64,000 bases of DNA. Source: Desulfomicrobium sp. ZS1. Its GTDB lineage: Bacteria; Desulfobacterota; Desulfovibrionia; Desulfovibrionales; Desulfomicrobiaceae. The notes beneath the pieces are model-generated. The model saw only the letters and a program-made list of their open reading frames with translations. It was not told the DNA's origin and searched no databases. A program made the position numbers and the translations under genes. Positions 1-7,583 of the stretch are shown one piece after another. The stretch's first letter is position 1. Each line of letters opens with the position of its first letter. The stretch lies in NCBI RefSeq assembly GCF_024204645.1, contig NZ_CP100351.1:434001-498000 (forward strand), given 5' to 3'.

Positions 1-278
1 ATATCCAGCTGGTAGGGATTTGCGTTGGCCACGGGGATGTGGTCGCCGTGGAAATGGCTGATGACGACATCCGTTGCTGTATCCAGCGCTGCCAGGATCT
101 GTCTTCGGACTGCGATTCCTGCCGCGATCTGCAAGGGGTGCGGTAGCAGTCCGTGACGGACGTAGCCGAGGGCTATGCCGGGGTCGATCACGATGCGCCG
201 CCCCGGCGTGCCGATCAGGCAACACAACCCCCGTACCCCGAAGGATTCCGCGCTGATGATGTCGATATTCAGGCCCAT
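1..278 (-). CDS. MBL-fold metallo-hydrolase, N-terminal part (runs off window)
   Basis: An open reading frame on the minus strand starts at the ATG at 276-278 and stays open to the window edge, giving about 92 residues. Residues 75-80 read HFHGDH, the HxHxDH zinc-binding motif of the metallo-beta-lactamase fold, and an earlier VIDPG stretch is the usual first acidic strand of that fold. A GAGG lies about 7 bases before the ATG and supports this start; another in-frame ATG lies six codons upstream (294-296). The substrate cannot be told from this part. It resembles the small stand-alone MBL hydrolases of UPF0282 type, but that is only an impression. The C-terminal half lies outside the window. 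Confidence 0.75.
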   Translation of the reverse strand, partial: MGLNIDIISAESFGVRGLCCLIGTPGRRIVIDPGIALGYVRHGLLPHPLQIAAGIAVRRQILAALDTATDVVISHFHGDHIPVANANPYQLD

Positions 279-755
279 GGCCCGACCTCGCCGCATTGCC
301 TATGTGTCATGCCCGTAGGTGTGGGCGTTTGTGTTGCGTTTTCGGTCATGGAGCGCCTCGCGCCTTGGACAAAAAATGATGGCCGCGGCCACAATACCTC
401 CGGCCAGAGTGGCCGGGCTGTATTATTTTCTCCTTCTCAGCTCTGGGCAGAAGGAGGGTGCGTCGACATAGACCTGCGCCGCCAGGAAGCTGGTTGTCAA
501 TGCGTTCCGGAAGGTGCTTGAATGTTGCTGCCAGGACGAAATATCCGGCGCGCGTCATTGGAGGCGGCTGTTGCCGAATCTTCATATTTGGATAATCGTA
601 TCCTCAAAGAAGGTAATTTACAAAGCAATCACAGATTACGGAAATCGTCCGGATTTTCCGTTACCGGATGCATTTCATGTATCGACCCGGGACGGCGCAA
701 GGGCTCTGCATGGCGCGTACTTTTCACTGCCCCGGAACATAAGAGGAGGTCCCGC
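279..755. other. Intergenic stretch without a convincing gene
   Basis: This lies between the divergent MBL-hydrolase and radical SAM genes, so it should hold both promoters. Several open frames exist on both strands, but none has a ribosome site, a domain or a plausible composition. The clearest structure is the inverted repeat at 393-424. Confidence 0.5.
393..424. repeat. Inverted repeat with nested arms
   Basis: The inner stem CCGGCCA (400-406) pairs with TGGCCGG (410-416) across a 3-base loop. The outer arms AATAC (393-397) and GTATT (420-424) also pair. It lies upstream of the minus-strand hydrolase and could be a leader hairpin, an operator or a terminator. It has only a weak T-rich tail on the plus strand, so the role is open. 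Confidence 0.4.
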
Positions 756-1703
756 ATGTTTGCGAGTTTGTTCGGTCCTGTTCCTTCGCGAAGGCTGGGC
801 ATGTCTCTGGGTGTCGATCTGGTGCCCAGAAAAGTGTGTTCTCTGGACTGTGTCTACTGCGAGGTCGGCCGGACCACGCTTTTGACCGTGGAGCGCAGGG
901 AGTATGTGAAGTTCGAAAAGGTGGTCCGGGAACTGCGTGAGTATTTCGCGCACAACCCTGAGCCCGATTACATGACGTTCTCCGGCTCCGGAGAACCAAC
1001 TTTGAACAGCCGCATCGGCGATCTCGTGGATTTCATCAAGCGGGAGAAACCGCATATCCCTGTGGCTATCCTGACCAATGGCACCACGCTGCACGATCCG
1101 TCGGTGCGGCGAGAGTTGCTCGGTGCGGATGTCGTGTTGCCATCGTTGGATGCGGCGACCGCAGACGTCTTTCGCAGGATAAACAGACCCCACCATTCCC
1201 TGGGTATCGAGGATTGCATCAAGGGTCTGGTTGCGTTTCGCAAGGAGTTCACTGGAGAGATCTGGCTCGAAGTATTCGTCCTGCCCGGTTACAACGACAC
1301 CACCGAGGAGCTTGACGCCATCAGGAGGGCGGTGCTGGACATCGGGCCAGATCGCGTCCAACTGAACACGCTGGACAGGCCCGGAACTGTTGAGGGGTTG
1401 CGCGCCGCCACCCCGCAGGAACTTCAAGCGGCTTTGGACACCCTGCATCTGGACAACGTGGAGATCATCGCCGCGCCGCCGGAGCGGAAACTTCTCGGTG
1501 GATACAGAAGCGACACGGAGACGGCCATTCTGGAAACCATCGTCCGCAGGCCCTGCACCGTGGATGACCTGTCTGCAATTTTGGGGCTGTGCGTGGCAGA
1601 AATTAATAAGTATATAAGTGTATTGGAGGCCGAAGGCAAGGTCGAGCCCGTTCGGCGGGAACGAGGCGTGTTTTATACGCGAAAGAATGTGACCCGGACT
1701 TGA
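756..1703 (+). CDS. Radical SAM protein (COG0731-like Fe-S oxidoreductase)
   Basis: This 315-aa protein carries the radical SAM cysteine motif CSLDCVYC near residue 28, which binds the 4Fe-4S cluster that cleaves S-adenosylmethionine. A GSGEPTL motif near residue 77 matches the GGE region that contacts the SAM amino group, and ILTNGT follows at the expected place. The whole resembles the COG0731 (wyosine-type) branch. The last 70 residues look like a small winged-helix domain (TAILETIVRR..LSAILGL..INKYISVLEAEGKV), which fits a DNA- or RNA-binding or regulatory appendage. The start at 756 is chosen because AGGAGG sits 8 bases upstream and the motif begins soon after; the frame is open further upstream but without similarity. 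The substrate is unknown. Confidence 0.85.
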   Translation: MFASLFGPVPSRRLGMSLGVDLVPRKVCSLDCVYCEVGRTTLLTVERREYVKFEKVVRELREYFAHNPEPDYMTFSGSGEPTLNSRIGDLVDFIKREKPHIPVAILTNGTTLHDPSVRRELLGADVVLPSLDAATADVFRRINRPHHSLGIEDCIKGLVAFRKEFTGEIWLEVFVLPGYNDTTEELDAIRRAVLDIGPDRVQLNTLDRPGTVEGLRAATPQELQAALDTLHLDNVEIIAAPPERKLLGGYRSDTETAILETIVRRPCTVDDLSAILGLCVAEINKYISVLEAEGKVEPVRRERGVFYTRKNVTRT

Positions 1704-2123
1704 GCGGATAGTTGCAGAATGGCGCGTTGTTGAGGTCATGCGCATCAGCCACGGAGCAGAACGTATGGCCGCTGGGCGGATTCACGGTCACGTATCGCGA
1801 ATTTGCGCCATGCTTCAGCGCTTAGGTTTCCCAGGCGCTCCCGGCAGGTACTGTGCTCGCCGTAATCACGGCGCGGGGAAAAGGGTCTCCCGTGCTGATG
1901 TGGGCGTCGATCCTGACCGGGTTGTCGGTGCTTCTGGCCTCGGACATGACCTGGCTTGGCGCCCCGCTGTACTGGGTCCATGTCGCGCTCATGGCGGCGT
2001 GTACTGATCCACTGCCAAGCGGGTGCGGAGCTTACGGGTTGCGCACCCGCTATGTATACGCTGCGATCCCCTCCGACCCGACCCGCCATATATTCCGGTT
2101 GTGGTGTATGCGACGGATTTAGT
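1704..2123. other. Intergenic stretch without a convincing gene
   Basis: Nothing here passes as a gene. A hydrophobic stretch of about 35 codons (near 1895-2005, plus strand) looks like membrane segments, but its frame has a TAG at 1823 and only a GTG start without a ribosome site, so at most it is a decayed remnant. Confidence 0.4.
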
Positions 2124-2140
2124 TGTAAATTTTTTTATTG
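2124..2140 (+). promoter_or_regulatory. Putative PrsR upstream motif, divergent copy
   Basis: The sequence TGTAAATTTTTTTATTG shares its first 12 bases with the 17-bp motif found at 5394 and 20133 but lacks the CGACA end. It lies 71 bases upstream of a sigma-54-type site at 2212. This is the weakest member of the set. Confidence 0.4.
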
Positions 2141-2211
2141 TCTGCAGCCTCGCAATTTTCATTTCCCCTGTATAATCAGTTTGATGTGAAACACTCTTCG
2201 CAGGATCGTCT

Positions 2212-2227
2212 TGGCGCGATCGTTGCT
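2212..2227 (+). promoter_or_regulatory. Putative sigma-54 promoter (-24/-12)
   Basis: TGGCGCGATCGTTGCT has GG and GC separated by exactly 10 bases and a perfect TTGCT -12 element. Transcription would begin near 2238, about 80 bases before the small membrane protein at 2317. It may also serve the following genes to 4982. Confidence 0.6.
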
Positions 2228-2316
2228 AAGTTGATGTGTTGGGCAGGCTCGTTCTTTGGCGTTTGCGTGCTCGCTCTCGTGATAAAAATCGACACATATC
2301 CGAACATGGAGAAACG

Positions 2317-2547
2317 ATGTTATTGCAGAAAACCAATAAGCGGCATGCTATTTTTAATAACATTTTAGGGTCTGGAGATATTGAAAAATTGCATTCGCTC
2401 AAATTTGATTTTTTGCAGCACGACCAGAGGTGGCGGATTGCCCCGCGCAGCAAGGAATTTGGCAGAATCGGATGGCCATGGCTTTGGGTTCTTGGGATTT
2501 CAATCTTGATCTATATGGCGATCTCTATCCTGCGAAGTCGCGCCTGA
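2317..2547 (+). CDS. Small protein with C-terminal membrane segment, unknown
   Basis: This 76-aa protein starts at an ATG with GGAG 6 bases upstream. The first 50 residues are polar and charged. The last 25 form one hydrophobic helix (WPWLWVLGISILIYMAISIL) followed by RSRA, as in a tail-anchored inner-membrane protein. I do not recognise the family. It is the first gene behind a sigma-54-type site, which links it by inference to the PrsR regulon. A longer frame from a TTG at 2236 lacks support. Confidence 0.5.
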   Translation: MLLQKTNKRHAIFNNILGSGDIEKLHSLKFDFLQHDQRWRIAPRSKEFGRIGWPWLWVLGISILIYMAISILRSRA

Positions 2548-2666
2548 TGCAGTTCTGTCCTGGTTCGAGTTTCAGAGCACCGTCATACGATAAAATTTTA
2601 TGGAGTGCCGATGAACCGTGTACGTCCACACAGAAAGTCAGGTGTCAGGTTTCAGGAGTCACTCCG

Positions 2667-3104
2667 ATGCCAATTACCGATCGCGACCTCTGCCGCGAAG
2701 CGATACGAAGAACGCTGAGGCACCGCGCCGGCGATTCCCCCGACGCGCTGGCCATCGCCAAGGCGACATCCGAGACATGGCTCCTGATGTCCGCTCAGTT
2801 GACGCCTGTGATTGGCGGCAATGGTGTTGACGCCATTCTCAAGCGCTCACTGTATCTGACGAGTGTCGTCTTTCCTTGGCTGTCGGTTCCGGATGCGCAG
2901 CTGGACATTGATTCTCTTCCGGTACGAATCAACGTGCTTTTGGCCGGGCGCGAACCGGTCGCGGCGGCGCAGGCGAGCAGTTCGCTACTGATAACGTTTA
3001 CTGAGCTACTCGCCACCTTGATTGGAAATTCCCTGACTAGGCGCCTTCTGGATCCGGTCTGGATTACCGCGCCTGGCGTGATGGAGCAGGAGAAGACATC
3101 ATGA
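2667..3104 (+). CDS. Conserved-looking hypothetical protein next to KaiC fragment
   Basis: This 145-aa soluble protein has no motif I recognise. It is mostly helical, with an ALAIAKATSETWLLMSAQL stretch, and ends in MEQEKTS. The ATG at 2667 is preceded by AGGAG about 10 bases upstream. The stop overlaps the start of the KaiC-like gene as ATGA at 3101-3104, so the two are translationally coupled and probably act together. The frame is open upstream to 2430, but that part overlaps the small membrane protein in another frame and looks non-coding. Confidence 0.55.
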   Translation: MPITDRDLCREAIRRTLRHRAGDSPDALAIAKATSETWLLMSAQLTPVIGGNGVDAILKRSLYLTSVVFPWLSVPDAQLDIDSLPVRINVLLAGREPVAAAQASSSLLITFTELLATLIGNSLTRRLLDPVWITAPGVMEQEKTS

Positions 3105-3322
3105 GTCGAAAAGTAAGCATAGCCCGCCTTGCCACCGGCGTTCCCGGGCTTGATGTGATCCTTGGCGGCGGGATCCCGGAACTCTCGTTCAATCTCATTT
3201 TGGGGGCTCCGGGCTGCGGCAAGACCACGCTTGCGCATCAACTCATGTTCGCCATGGCAACAGCAGCGCGGCCTGCGCTCATGTTCGCCGCAACGAATGG
3301 CAGGACCGACAATGCTGAATAA
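3101..3322 (+). CDS. Truncated KaiC/RadA-like ATPase (N-terminal 73 aa)
   Basis: The reading frame begins like a KaiC-family protein (RLATGVPGLDVILGGGIPE) and reaches the Walker A loop GAPGCGKTT at residues 35-43, then ends after 73 residues. A KaiC domain is normally about 230 residues, so Walker B and the catalytic glutamates are missing and ATP hydrolysis is unlikely. The frame does not continue in another phase downstream. Yet it is tightly packed: it starts inside the previous gene (ATGA overlap) and ends 11 bases inside the next. It may be a deletion remnant kept as a coupling cistron, or a small nucleotide-binding protein. I annotate it as a coding sequence but a pseudogene is equally possible. 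Confidence 0.55.
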   Translation: MSRKVSIARLATGVPGLDVILGGGIPELSFNLILGAPGCGKTTLAHQLMFAMATAARPALMFAATNGRTDNAE

Positions 3323-4982
3323 AGTTGATTTGAAGTACAGGCATTATACGTCCAAGCGACCCCTCAAGAGGCGTGCGTACGCTTTGCCGTCGAGTTTTAA
3401 GGCCCTGCAAACGCTTCCCGGGAGCAAACACGAGGCTGGCGAAAAGACCGTGCGGGAAGCAAGAACAGACACTCATGGCGAGGCATTTTCCGACAGGCAA
3501 GAGGAAGTTCTGAAGGTGGTCAAGAAAGCGTTGCGGGTGCGCAAAAATGCCGAAAAGGTCAAGATCGATTCCTGTTCGGAAATGGAAACTACGCTCCGGG
3601 AAGCAAACGAAAAACTCGTCGTCGCCTCGGTCAATGCGCATATGATGACCGAGGCGGTCGAGCGGGTCTCGGTTCATTTGTCTCACATGGCCGAGCACGA
3701 CCTGCTCACGGGATTGCCGAACCGGGCGCTTTTGACCGACCGTCTGGTGCAGTCGATTTTGCTCGCAAAGCGCCACGGTAACAAAGTGGCGCTGATGTTT
3801 CTGGACCTCGACCATTTCAAGCAAATTAACGACACCCTGGGGCATGGAGTCGGCGATCAGTTACTGCAATCCGTTGCAAAGCGTCTGCAGGCCAGCGTCC
3901 GCAATTCGGATACGGTCAGCCGTCACGGCGGTGACGAATTCGTGGTCCTGCTCCCGGAAGTCGAGGATGTGCAGAGCGCCGCCCACGCCGCCGAGAAACT
4001 GATCCACAGCGTGGGCGAGCCCCATTTCATTTCCGGACAAGAGCTTCGCGTTACCTTGAGCGTCGGCATCAGCATGTATCCGGATAACGGTGTCGATGCC
4101 GACGTACTGATGCGCAAGGCGGACATGGCGATGTATCAGGCCAAAAAGGCCGGTCGCAACAACTACAAAATCTTCTCTCCGAGCATGAACCCGAGTTCCA
4201 GTTCAGCCATGCGCAAGTCCGCCGAGCTGGCGCTGAAGCGCGCTCTCGACCACGGCGAATTCATCCTGCACTACCAGCCGACGGTGAATCTGGAGACCGG
4301 CGTCATCACCGGTGCCGAGGTTTTGCTGCGCTGGGAGCGTTCCGATCATCAGCTCAACTTCCCGGCTCAGTTTCTCGCAATTGCCGAGAGCTGCGGACTC
4401 ATTCTGCCGATTGGGCAGTGGGTGATCCGTGAGTCCTGCAGACAGGCGCAGGCGTGGCTGCAGGCGGGCCTCAACCTGAGCCGGATCGCGGTCAATGTCT
4501 CGGCGGTTGAATTCAGCGACAAGAATTTTTTGGCTGGAGTCCGTGCCATCCTGCGCGATACGGGACTGGATCCGCGTTTTCTGCAAATTGAAATGAGCGA
4601 AAACGGCCTCTCGCGGGATTCGCAACAGGCTCTGCCTGTCTTGCATGCGCTCAAGAACCTCGGAGTGCAGATTGCCGTGGACAACTTCGGCACAGGGTAT
4701 GCGAGTTTGAGTTTTTTACGGGAATTTCCGATCGGTACGGTTAAGATCGACAAGTCGTTCGTGCACAACATCGAGGCCAAATCAGGAAAGGCGGTGGCCA
4801 CTGCCCTACTGGCGATGGCGCGGGGCTTTAATCATCAAATCGTGGCCGAAGGCATTGAAACGCAGACGCAGCATGCCTTCTTCAAAAAACATCACTGTGC
4901 CGAGGGACAAGGATACTACTTGGGTCGGCCAATGGCCACCGAAGCCTTCGCGGCACTCGCTACTCAAAGAAATCCCTCGTAA
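3312..4982 (+). CDS. GGDEF-EAL protein, probable cyclic-di-GMP enzyme
   Basis: This 556-aa protein has no membrane segment or PAS domain. An N-terminal charged, partly coiled-coil stretch (1-125) is followed by a GGDEF domain (about 127-288) and an EAL domain (about 303-550). GGDEF is intact at 206-210, and RNSD at 197-200 sits five residues before it, matching the inhibitory I-site. Diguanylate cyclase activity is therefore plausible. In the EAL domain the signature is EVL (336-338), and NVS, EGIET (514-518) and the lysine of KIDK are kept. The metal-binding DD pair is DN at 457-458, which should weaken or abolish phosphodiesterase activity. The start at 3312 overlaps the KaiC fragment. The longer frame from 3162 is the KaiC gene read out of phase. 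Confidence 0.85.
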   Translation: MLNKVDLKYRHYTSKRPLKRRAYALPSSFKALQTLPGSKHEAGEKTVREARTDTHGEAFSDRQEEVLKVVKKALRVRKNAEKVKIDSCSEMETTLREANEKLVVASVNAHMMTEAVERVSVHLSHMAEHDLLTGLPNRALLTDRLVQSILLAKRHGNKVALMFLDLDHFKQINDTLGHGVGDQLLQSVAKRLQASVRNSDTVSRHGGDEFVVLLPEVEDVQSAAHAAEKLIHSVGEPHFISGQELRVTLSVGISMYPDNGVDADVLMRKADMAMYQAKKAGRNNYKIFSPSMNPSSSSAMRKSAELALKRALDHGEFILHYQPTVNLETGVITGAEVLLRWERSDHQLNFPAQFLAIAESCGLILPIGQWVIRESCRQAQAWLQAGLNLSRIAVNVSAVEFSDKNFLAGVRAILRDTGLDPRFLQIEMSENGLSRDSQQALPVLHALKNLGVQIAVDNFGTGYASLSFLREFPIGTVKIDKSFVHNIEAKSGKAVATALLAMARGFNHQIVAEGIETQTQHAFFKKHHCAEGQGYYLGRPMATEAFAALATQRNPS

Positions 4983-4983
4983 T

Positions 4984-5035
4984 CCCCTCCCCCCAAAAAA
5001 ATTCCCCCCCCCCCTGGTGGCTTATCAGGGAGGGG
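4984..5035. repeat. Homopolymer tracts with inverted C/G arms after GGDEF-EAL gene
   Basis: Directly after the stop come a C-rich run, seven A's and an 11-base C run (5004-5014). GGGAGGGG (5028-5035) can pair with CCCCTCCC (4984-4991), or the 11-C run can pair through CTG/CAG with a 9-base loop. It could act as a transcription end in either direction, but no clear T-run follows. Confidence 0.35.
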
Positions 5036-5393
5036 TATGCTCAACTCGTGATTTCGTTGCCAGACACCGCAATGCATGACGGGGTTGCGTCATCGTTAGC
5101 AAGGAGAGGCATCCGCCATGTGTCCGCGCCATCGGCTATGTCACGAGTGTTTGCCGGAATCTGAAACTGTTTCTCACGATTGCTGTATCACGTTCCATGC
5201 CAAAAAGTGGCTTCGCTGAGCGCCGTTTCTCCGGAGCGGAAATCAGGCGCGTCTGTGCGCCCCTTTGGATGTTTGACGGCGTCTTTTGAGGCCTTGGGCG
5301 CGGCGTGGAAGTCTTCGGAATTCAACACCGACAGGGCCTCGCCGGCCCAGTCTTGTTGCGGCATGGCCTTGAACGAAAAAGCGATACCTTGCA
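5036..5393. other. Intergenic stretch without a convincing gene
   Basis: Overlapping open frames on both strands (for example 5188-5421 minus, 77 codons) have no ribosome site and no recognisable domain. I see nothing else before the regulatory motif at 5394. Confidence 0.4.
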
Positions 5394-5410
5394 TGTAAAT
5401 TTTTTCGACA
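5394..5410 (+). promoter_or_regulatory. Putative PrsR upstream motif before PilZ gene
   Basis: TGTAAATTTTTTCGACA is identical over 17 bases (18 with the preceding A) to the motif at 20133 upstream of prsT. A partial inverted copy (reverse complement starting TGTAAGATT) ends at 5432. The sigma-54-type site at 5525 lies 114 bases downstream. Confidence 0.6.
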
Positions 5411-5524
5411 ATGCCGGGCATGAAATCTTACAACTGTCCGAAATTTTTCCGATCTGCGCGACTTCAGGGTGCGTAGGTATCATGTAATACGCTGCATGTC
5501 CGCGTCGATGCAGATCGGACCTGC

Positions 5525-5540
5525 TGGTACGTTCGTTGCT
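5525..5540 (+). promoter_or_regulatory. Putative sigma-54 promoter of PilZ gene
   Basis: TGGTACGTTCGTTGCT fits the consensus TGGYACG-N4-TTGCW throughout, with GG-N10-GC spacing. It is the best match of the six in this window. Transcription would start near 5551, about 90 bases before the PilZ start codon. Confidence 0.7.
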
Positions 5541-5638
5541 AAATGTGATGATAAAATGTGTTCAGTATCAAAATTTTCAATCAAGACTGGGCACTGGATG
5601 CTTGATAATATGCAAAATGCCTCAAGGCAGGACAAACC

Positions 5639-5989
5639 ATGTCGATGACAGAACAAAAAATCAGAAAATGGAAGCGTCACGCCTGTCTGTTTCCCTGCGG
5701 AATCATATGCGGGAAGAAAAAGGACACGATCGTATTGGGTCGTATCCTCAACATGAGCAGGCAAGGGTTTCTCATAGAGACGGATTGCGCCTTCAATGTC
5801 GGCGATGTTCTGTCGATTATCGCAAGTCCCGGAAGAGAAGTGGATGGCTATGATCTGAGCGACAGCTATCAGGGCCATGTCCGCTGGGGCCAGACCGACG
5901 AATCTTCCCTCATGGGCACGTATTCCGTTGGCGTGGAGCTTGCCGTTCCCATCGCTTCTCCGGAAGTGGACGCGCAGAGGTCGAACTGA
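5639..5989 (+). CDS. PilZ-domain protein, probable cyclic-di-GMP receptor
   Basis: This 116-aa protein is a stand-alone PilZ domain. The N-terminal RKWKRH provides the RxxxR arginines that grip the dinucleotide, and NMSRQG at about residues 38-43 is the (D/N)xSxxG motif. The remainder alternates short strands as expected for the beta barrel (VLSIIASPG, GHVRW, YSVGVEL). It should bind cyclic di-GMP and pass the signal to a partner. The sigma-54 site and the 17-bp motif upstream place it, by inference, in the same regulon as the EPS genes. The ATG at 5639 follows AGGACAAACC; a second ATG two codons later is possible. Confidence 0.85.
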   Translation: MSMTEQKIRKWKRHACLFPCGIICGKKKDTIVLGRILNMSRQGFLIETDCAFNVGDVLSIIASPGREVDGYDLSDSYQGHVRWGQTDESSLMGTYSVGVELAVPIASPEVDAQRSN

Positions 5990-6085
5990 TTTTCGCAGTG
6001 CATCACACAAAAGAGTTTTGCACATGTGAAATTTTGGCCGGCACGCCCGAAGTTTTCGTGGATTTTTGGAATGTGTTTTCTGGCG

Positions 6086-6123
6086 TGTAAGTTTGCCCCG
6101 GAAGCATGTCGGAAAACTTTACA
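6086..6123. promoter_or_regulatory. Paired inverted PrsR-type motifs before first PEP-CTERM gene
   Basis: A direct copy TGTAAGTTTGCCCCGGA (6086-6102) is followed after 4 bases by an inverted copy (6107-6123) whose complement is TGTAAAGTTTTCCGACA. The same pair with the same 4-base gap occurs at 9649-9686. A looser copy lies at 6025-6043. The sigma-54-type site is 61 bases downstream. Confidence 0.6.
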
Positions 6124-6184
6124 GGGTATGGTTTTTTTGAGGTTTTTTTGGGGAATAGTATAGTAGTATTGGGTAGTTATGTTT

Positions 6185-6200
6185 TGGTACGGTCGATGCA
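6185..6200 (+). promoter_or_regulatory. Putative sigma-54 promoter of first PEP-CTERM gene
   Basis: TGGTACGGTCGATGCA has exact GG-N10-GC spacing. Start of transcription is expected near 6211. The leader before the start codon (TAATTATTTAACATTGGAG) is almost the same as that of the third PEP-CTERM gene at 9810. Confidence 0.65.
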
Positions 6201-6245
6201 TTATTATGAGGGAACGACATAATTATTTAACATTGGAGTACTACT

Positions 6246-7025
6246 GTGAAGAAAAAACTAACAGCGACATGTTTAGCGGTTGCATTCATCTTTTCGGCGA
6301 CATTGGCTTCCGCTGCGCTGGTTACACAGTGGTCGTATGTTAACGATGCTGTCTTTATAGATTGGAGCAACGAAGATGCTAATCAAGATTATACCGTGTT
6401 GAGCCCAGATAGCAGAACACTGTCCTGGGGAGTTCCGTCCATGTATTCTAAAACAAAACTGCAAAGTTCGCTTGTGATTGACGGGCCTGTCATTGGTAAC
6501 AATCTGATGACTTCTGAGGCTGCTGTAGAGGTTATATCAATTACACACCATAATAATTTAATGAGTTCATCATATCCTAACCTTGCATCTGGGAGAGTCG
6601 AGGCTACTGTGGAGTTTACGCCTTTAGTACCTGCGGGGTTGCCGCTTCCTGTCGAAACAACATATCTTGATTTTCTGTTCTTCGAGACTTTAAACAGTAA
6701 CGTTGCGACGCCCATGGATATCTTCGTTTTGACCGATCCAGGTGCAACCAGCGGCGCATTCGATTACGATGGCTACACATACAACTTCTCCTTCTTGAGT
6801 GACGGCTTCGGCCTCCTCACTGGTGCGTATCATGATTACATTGTCCGTCAGCTCGGCGTGGACACAGACTATTATGGCTGGCTTGCAAGCGAGGACGGCA
6901 GCACTTCGGCTCAGTTCTATCTAGGTATCACGGCCGCGCCAGTCCCCGAGCCGGCCACCATGCTGCTTCTTGGCGTCGGCCTGCTTGGCCTGGGCTTGGC
7001 GGCGCGACGCAACAAGAATAATTGA
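6246..7025 (+). CDS. THxN-type PEP-CTERM protein, exosortase substrate
   Basis: This 259-aa protein has a signal peptide (MKKKLTATCLAVAFIFSATLASA). Its C-terminal sorting tail starts with VPEPAT near residue 233, followed by a hydrophobic helix and the basic end AARRNKNN. The exosortase at 57205 should cleave at PEP after export. SITHHN in the middle is the THxN signature of one PEP-CTERM subfamily. It is a close paralogue of the protein at 9810, with collinear sequence over the full length. The start is GTG with GGAG 9 bases upstream. The mature part is acidic and beta-rich, as for a secreted matrix protein; its function is unknown. Confidence 0.9.
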   Translation: MKKKLTATCLAVAFIFSATLASAALVTQWSYVNDAVFIDWSNEDANQDYTVLSPDSRTLSWGVPSMYSKTKLQSSLVIDGPVIGNNLMTSEAAVEVISITHHNNLMSSSYPNLASGRVEATVEFTPLVPAGLPLPVETTYLDFLFFETLNSNVATPMDIFVLTDPGATSGAFDYDGYTYNFSFLSDGFGLLTGAYHDYIVRQLGVDTDYYGWLASEDGSTSAQFYLGITAAPVPEPATMLLLGVGLLGLGLAARRNKNN

Positions 7026-7047
7026 TCACGCGCTTTTGATCATCAGG

Positions 7048-7083
7048 AAAAGGCCGGGGAGCATGAGCTACCCGGCCTTTTTT
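7048..7083 (+). terminator. Rho-independent terminator
   Basis: AAAAGGCCGGG (7048-7058) pairs with CCCGGCCTTTT (7071-7081) across a 12-base loop and ends in a T-run. It closes the first PEP-CTERM gene, 23 bases after its stop. Confidence 0.85.
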
Positions 7084-7231
7084 GATTCCGTGTCCATGAG
7101 CGTGCTATTCAAGGGACGCCGAGCCGGAAATGGACTGACGTAACTGCAGTTGCTCGTTGCGGATTGTGCATGATTGCATGCGAACAGGCGATGTTTTTGG
7201 TGCCCGCGCATCCATGAGGGAGAGTCGGTTG

Positions 7232-7543
7232 ATGAAGATATTGCTGGCCATTGCCGCGATTCTTGTTTGTCAGGGCATGCAGGCCTTGGACGATTTCATG
7301 AGCCGGGTAGGGGCAGTCTCCCTGGCTCACGGGATGCTGCTTGGCTATGGTCAGATCTATGTGGCGAAAAGCATTGTTGAATGGGGCGGGTCGAGCTTGG
7401 GCTGGACGGTTGTTGTCCTGATCTGCATCGCGAGCGTGGCTGTGTCGCTGTACAAAATCCATCGCTTCGGAAGCCGCTGGGTCTTTGCCTTCAATTTCGG
7501 AGTGGTCGTCGGCCTTCTTTACGGCGGAATATCGCTGATGTGA
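7232..7543 (+). CDS. Small membrane protein, unknown function
   Basis: From the ATG at 7232 this is a 103-aa protein with three or four hydrophobic segments (about 1-18, 27-45, 52-70 and 83-101), so it is probably an inner-membrane protein. GAGGGAGAG lies 7-15 bases upstream. The frame is open to 7157, but the extra 25 residues are polar and lack a ribosome site. I do not recognise a family. It lies between a PEP-CTERM gene and a convergent CAAX-protease-like gene, without a sigma-54-type site of its own. Confidence 0.5.
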   Translation: MKILLAIAAILVCQGMQALDDFMSRVGAVSLAHGMLLGYGQIYVAKSIVEWGGSSLGWTVVVLICIASVAVSLYKIHRFGSRWVFAFNFGVVVGLLYGGISLM

Positions 7544-7583
7544 GGCGTGTCTTGCGGAGCCTGCCGAACCAGTTTCTCACGAT

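Noticed and set aside
153-521. Open frame of 122 codons on the plus strand
   Set aside because: It is antisense to the MBL hydrolase at its start, has no ribosome site and an unnatural composition.
1853-2122. Hydrophobic open frame that looks like a membrane protein
   Set aside because: It begins at a GTG without ribosome site, has a stop 30 bases before, and no similarity on either side; at best a remnant.
5188-5421. 77-codon minus-strand frame before the PilZ gene
   Set aside because: No ribosome site, no domain, and its start overlaps the conserved 17-bp motif.
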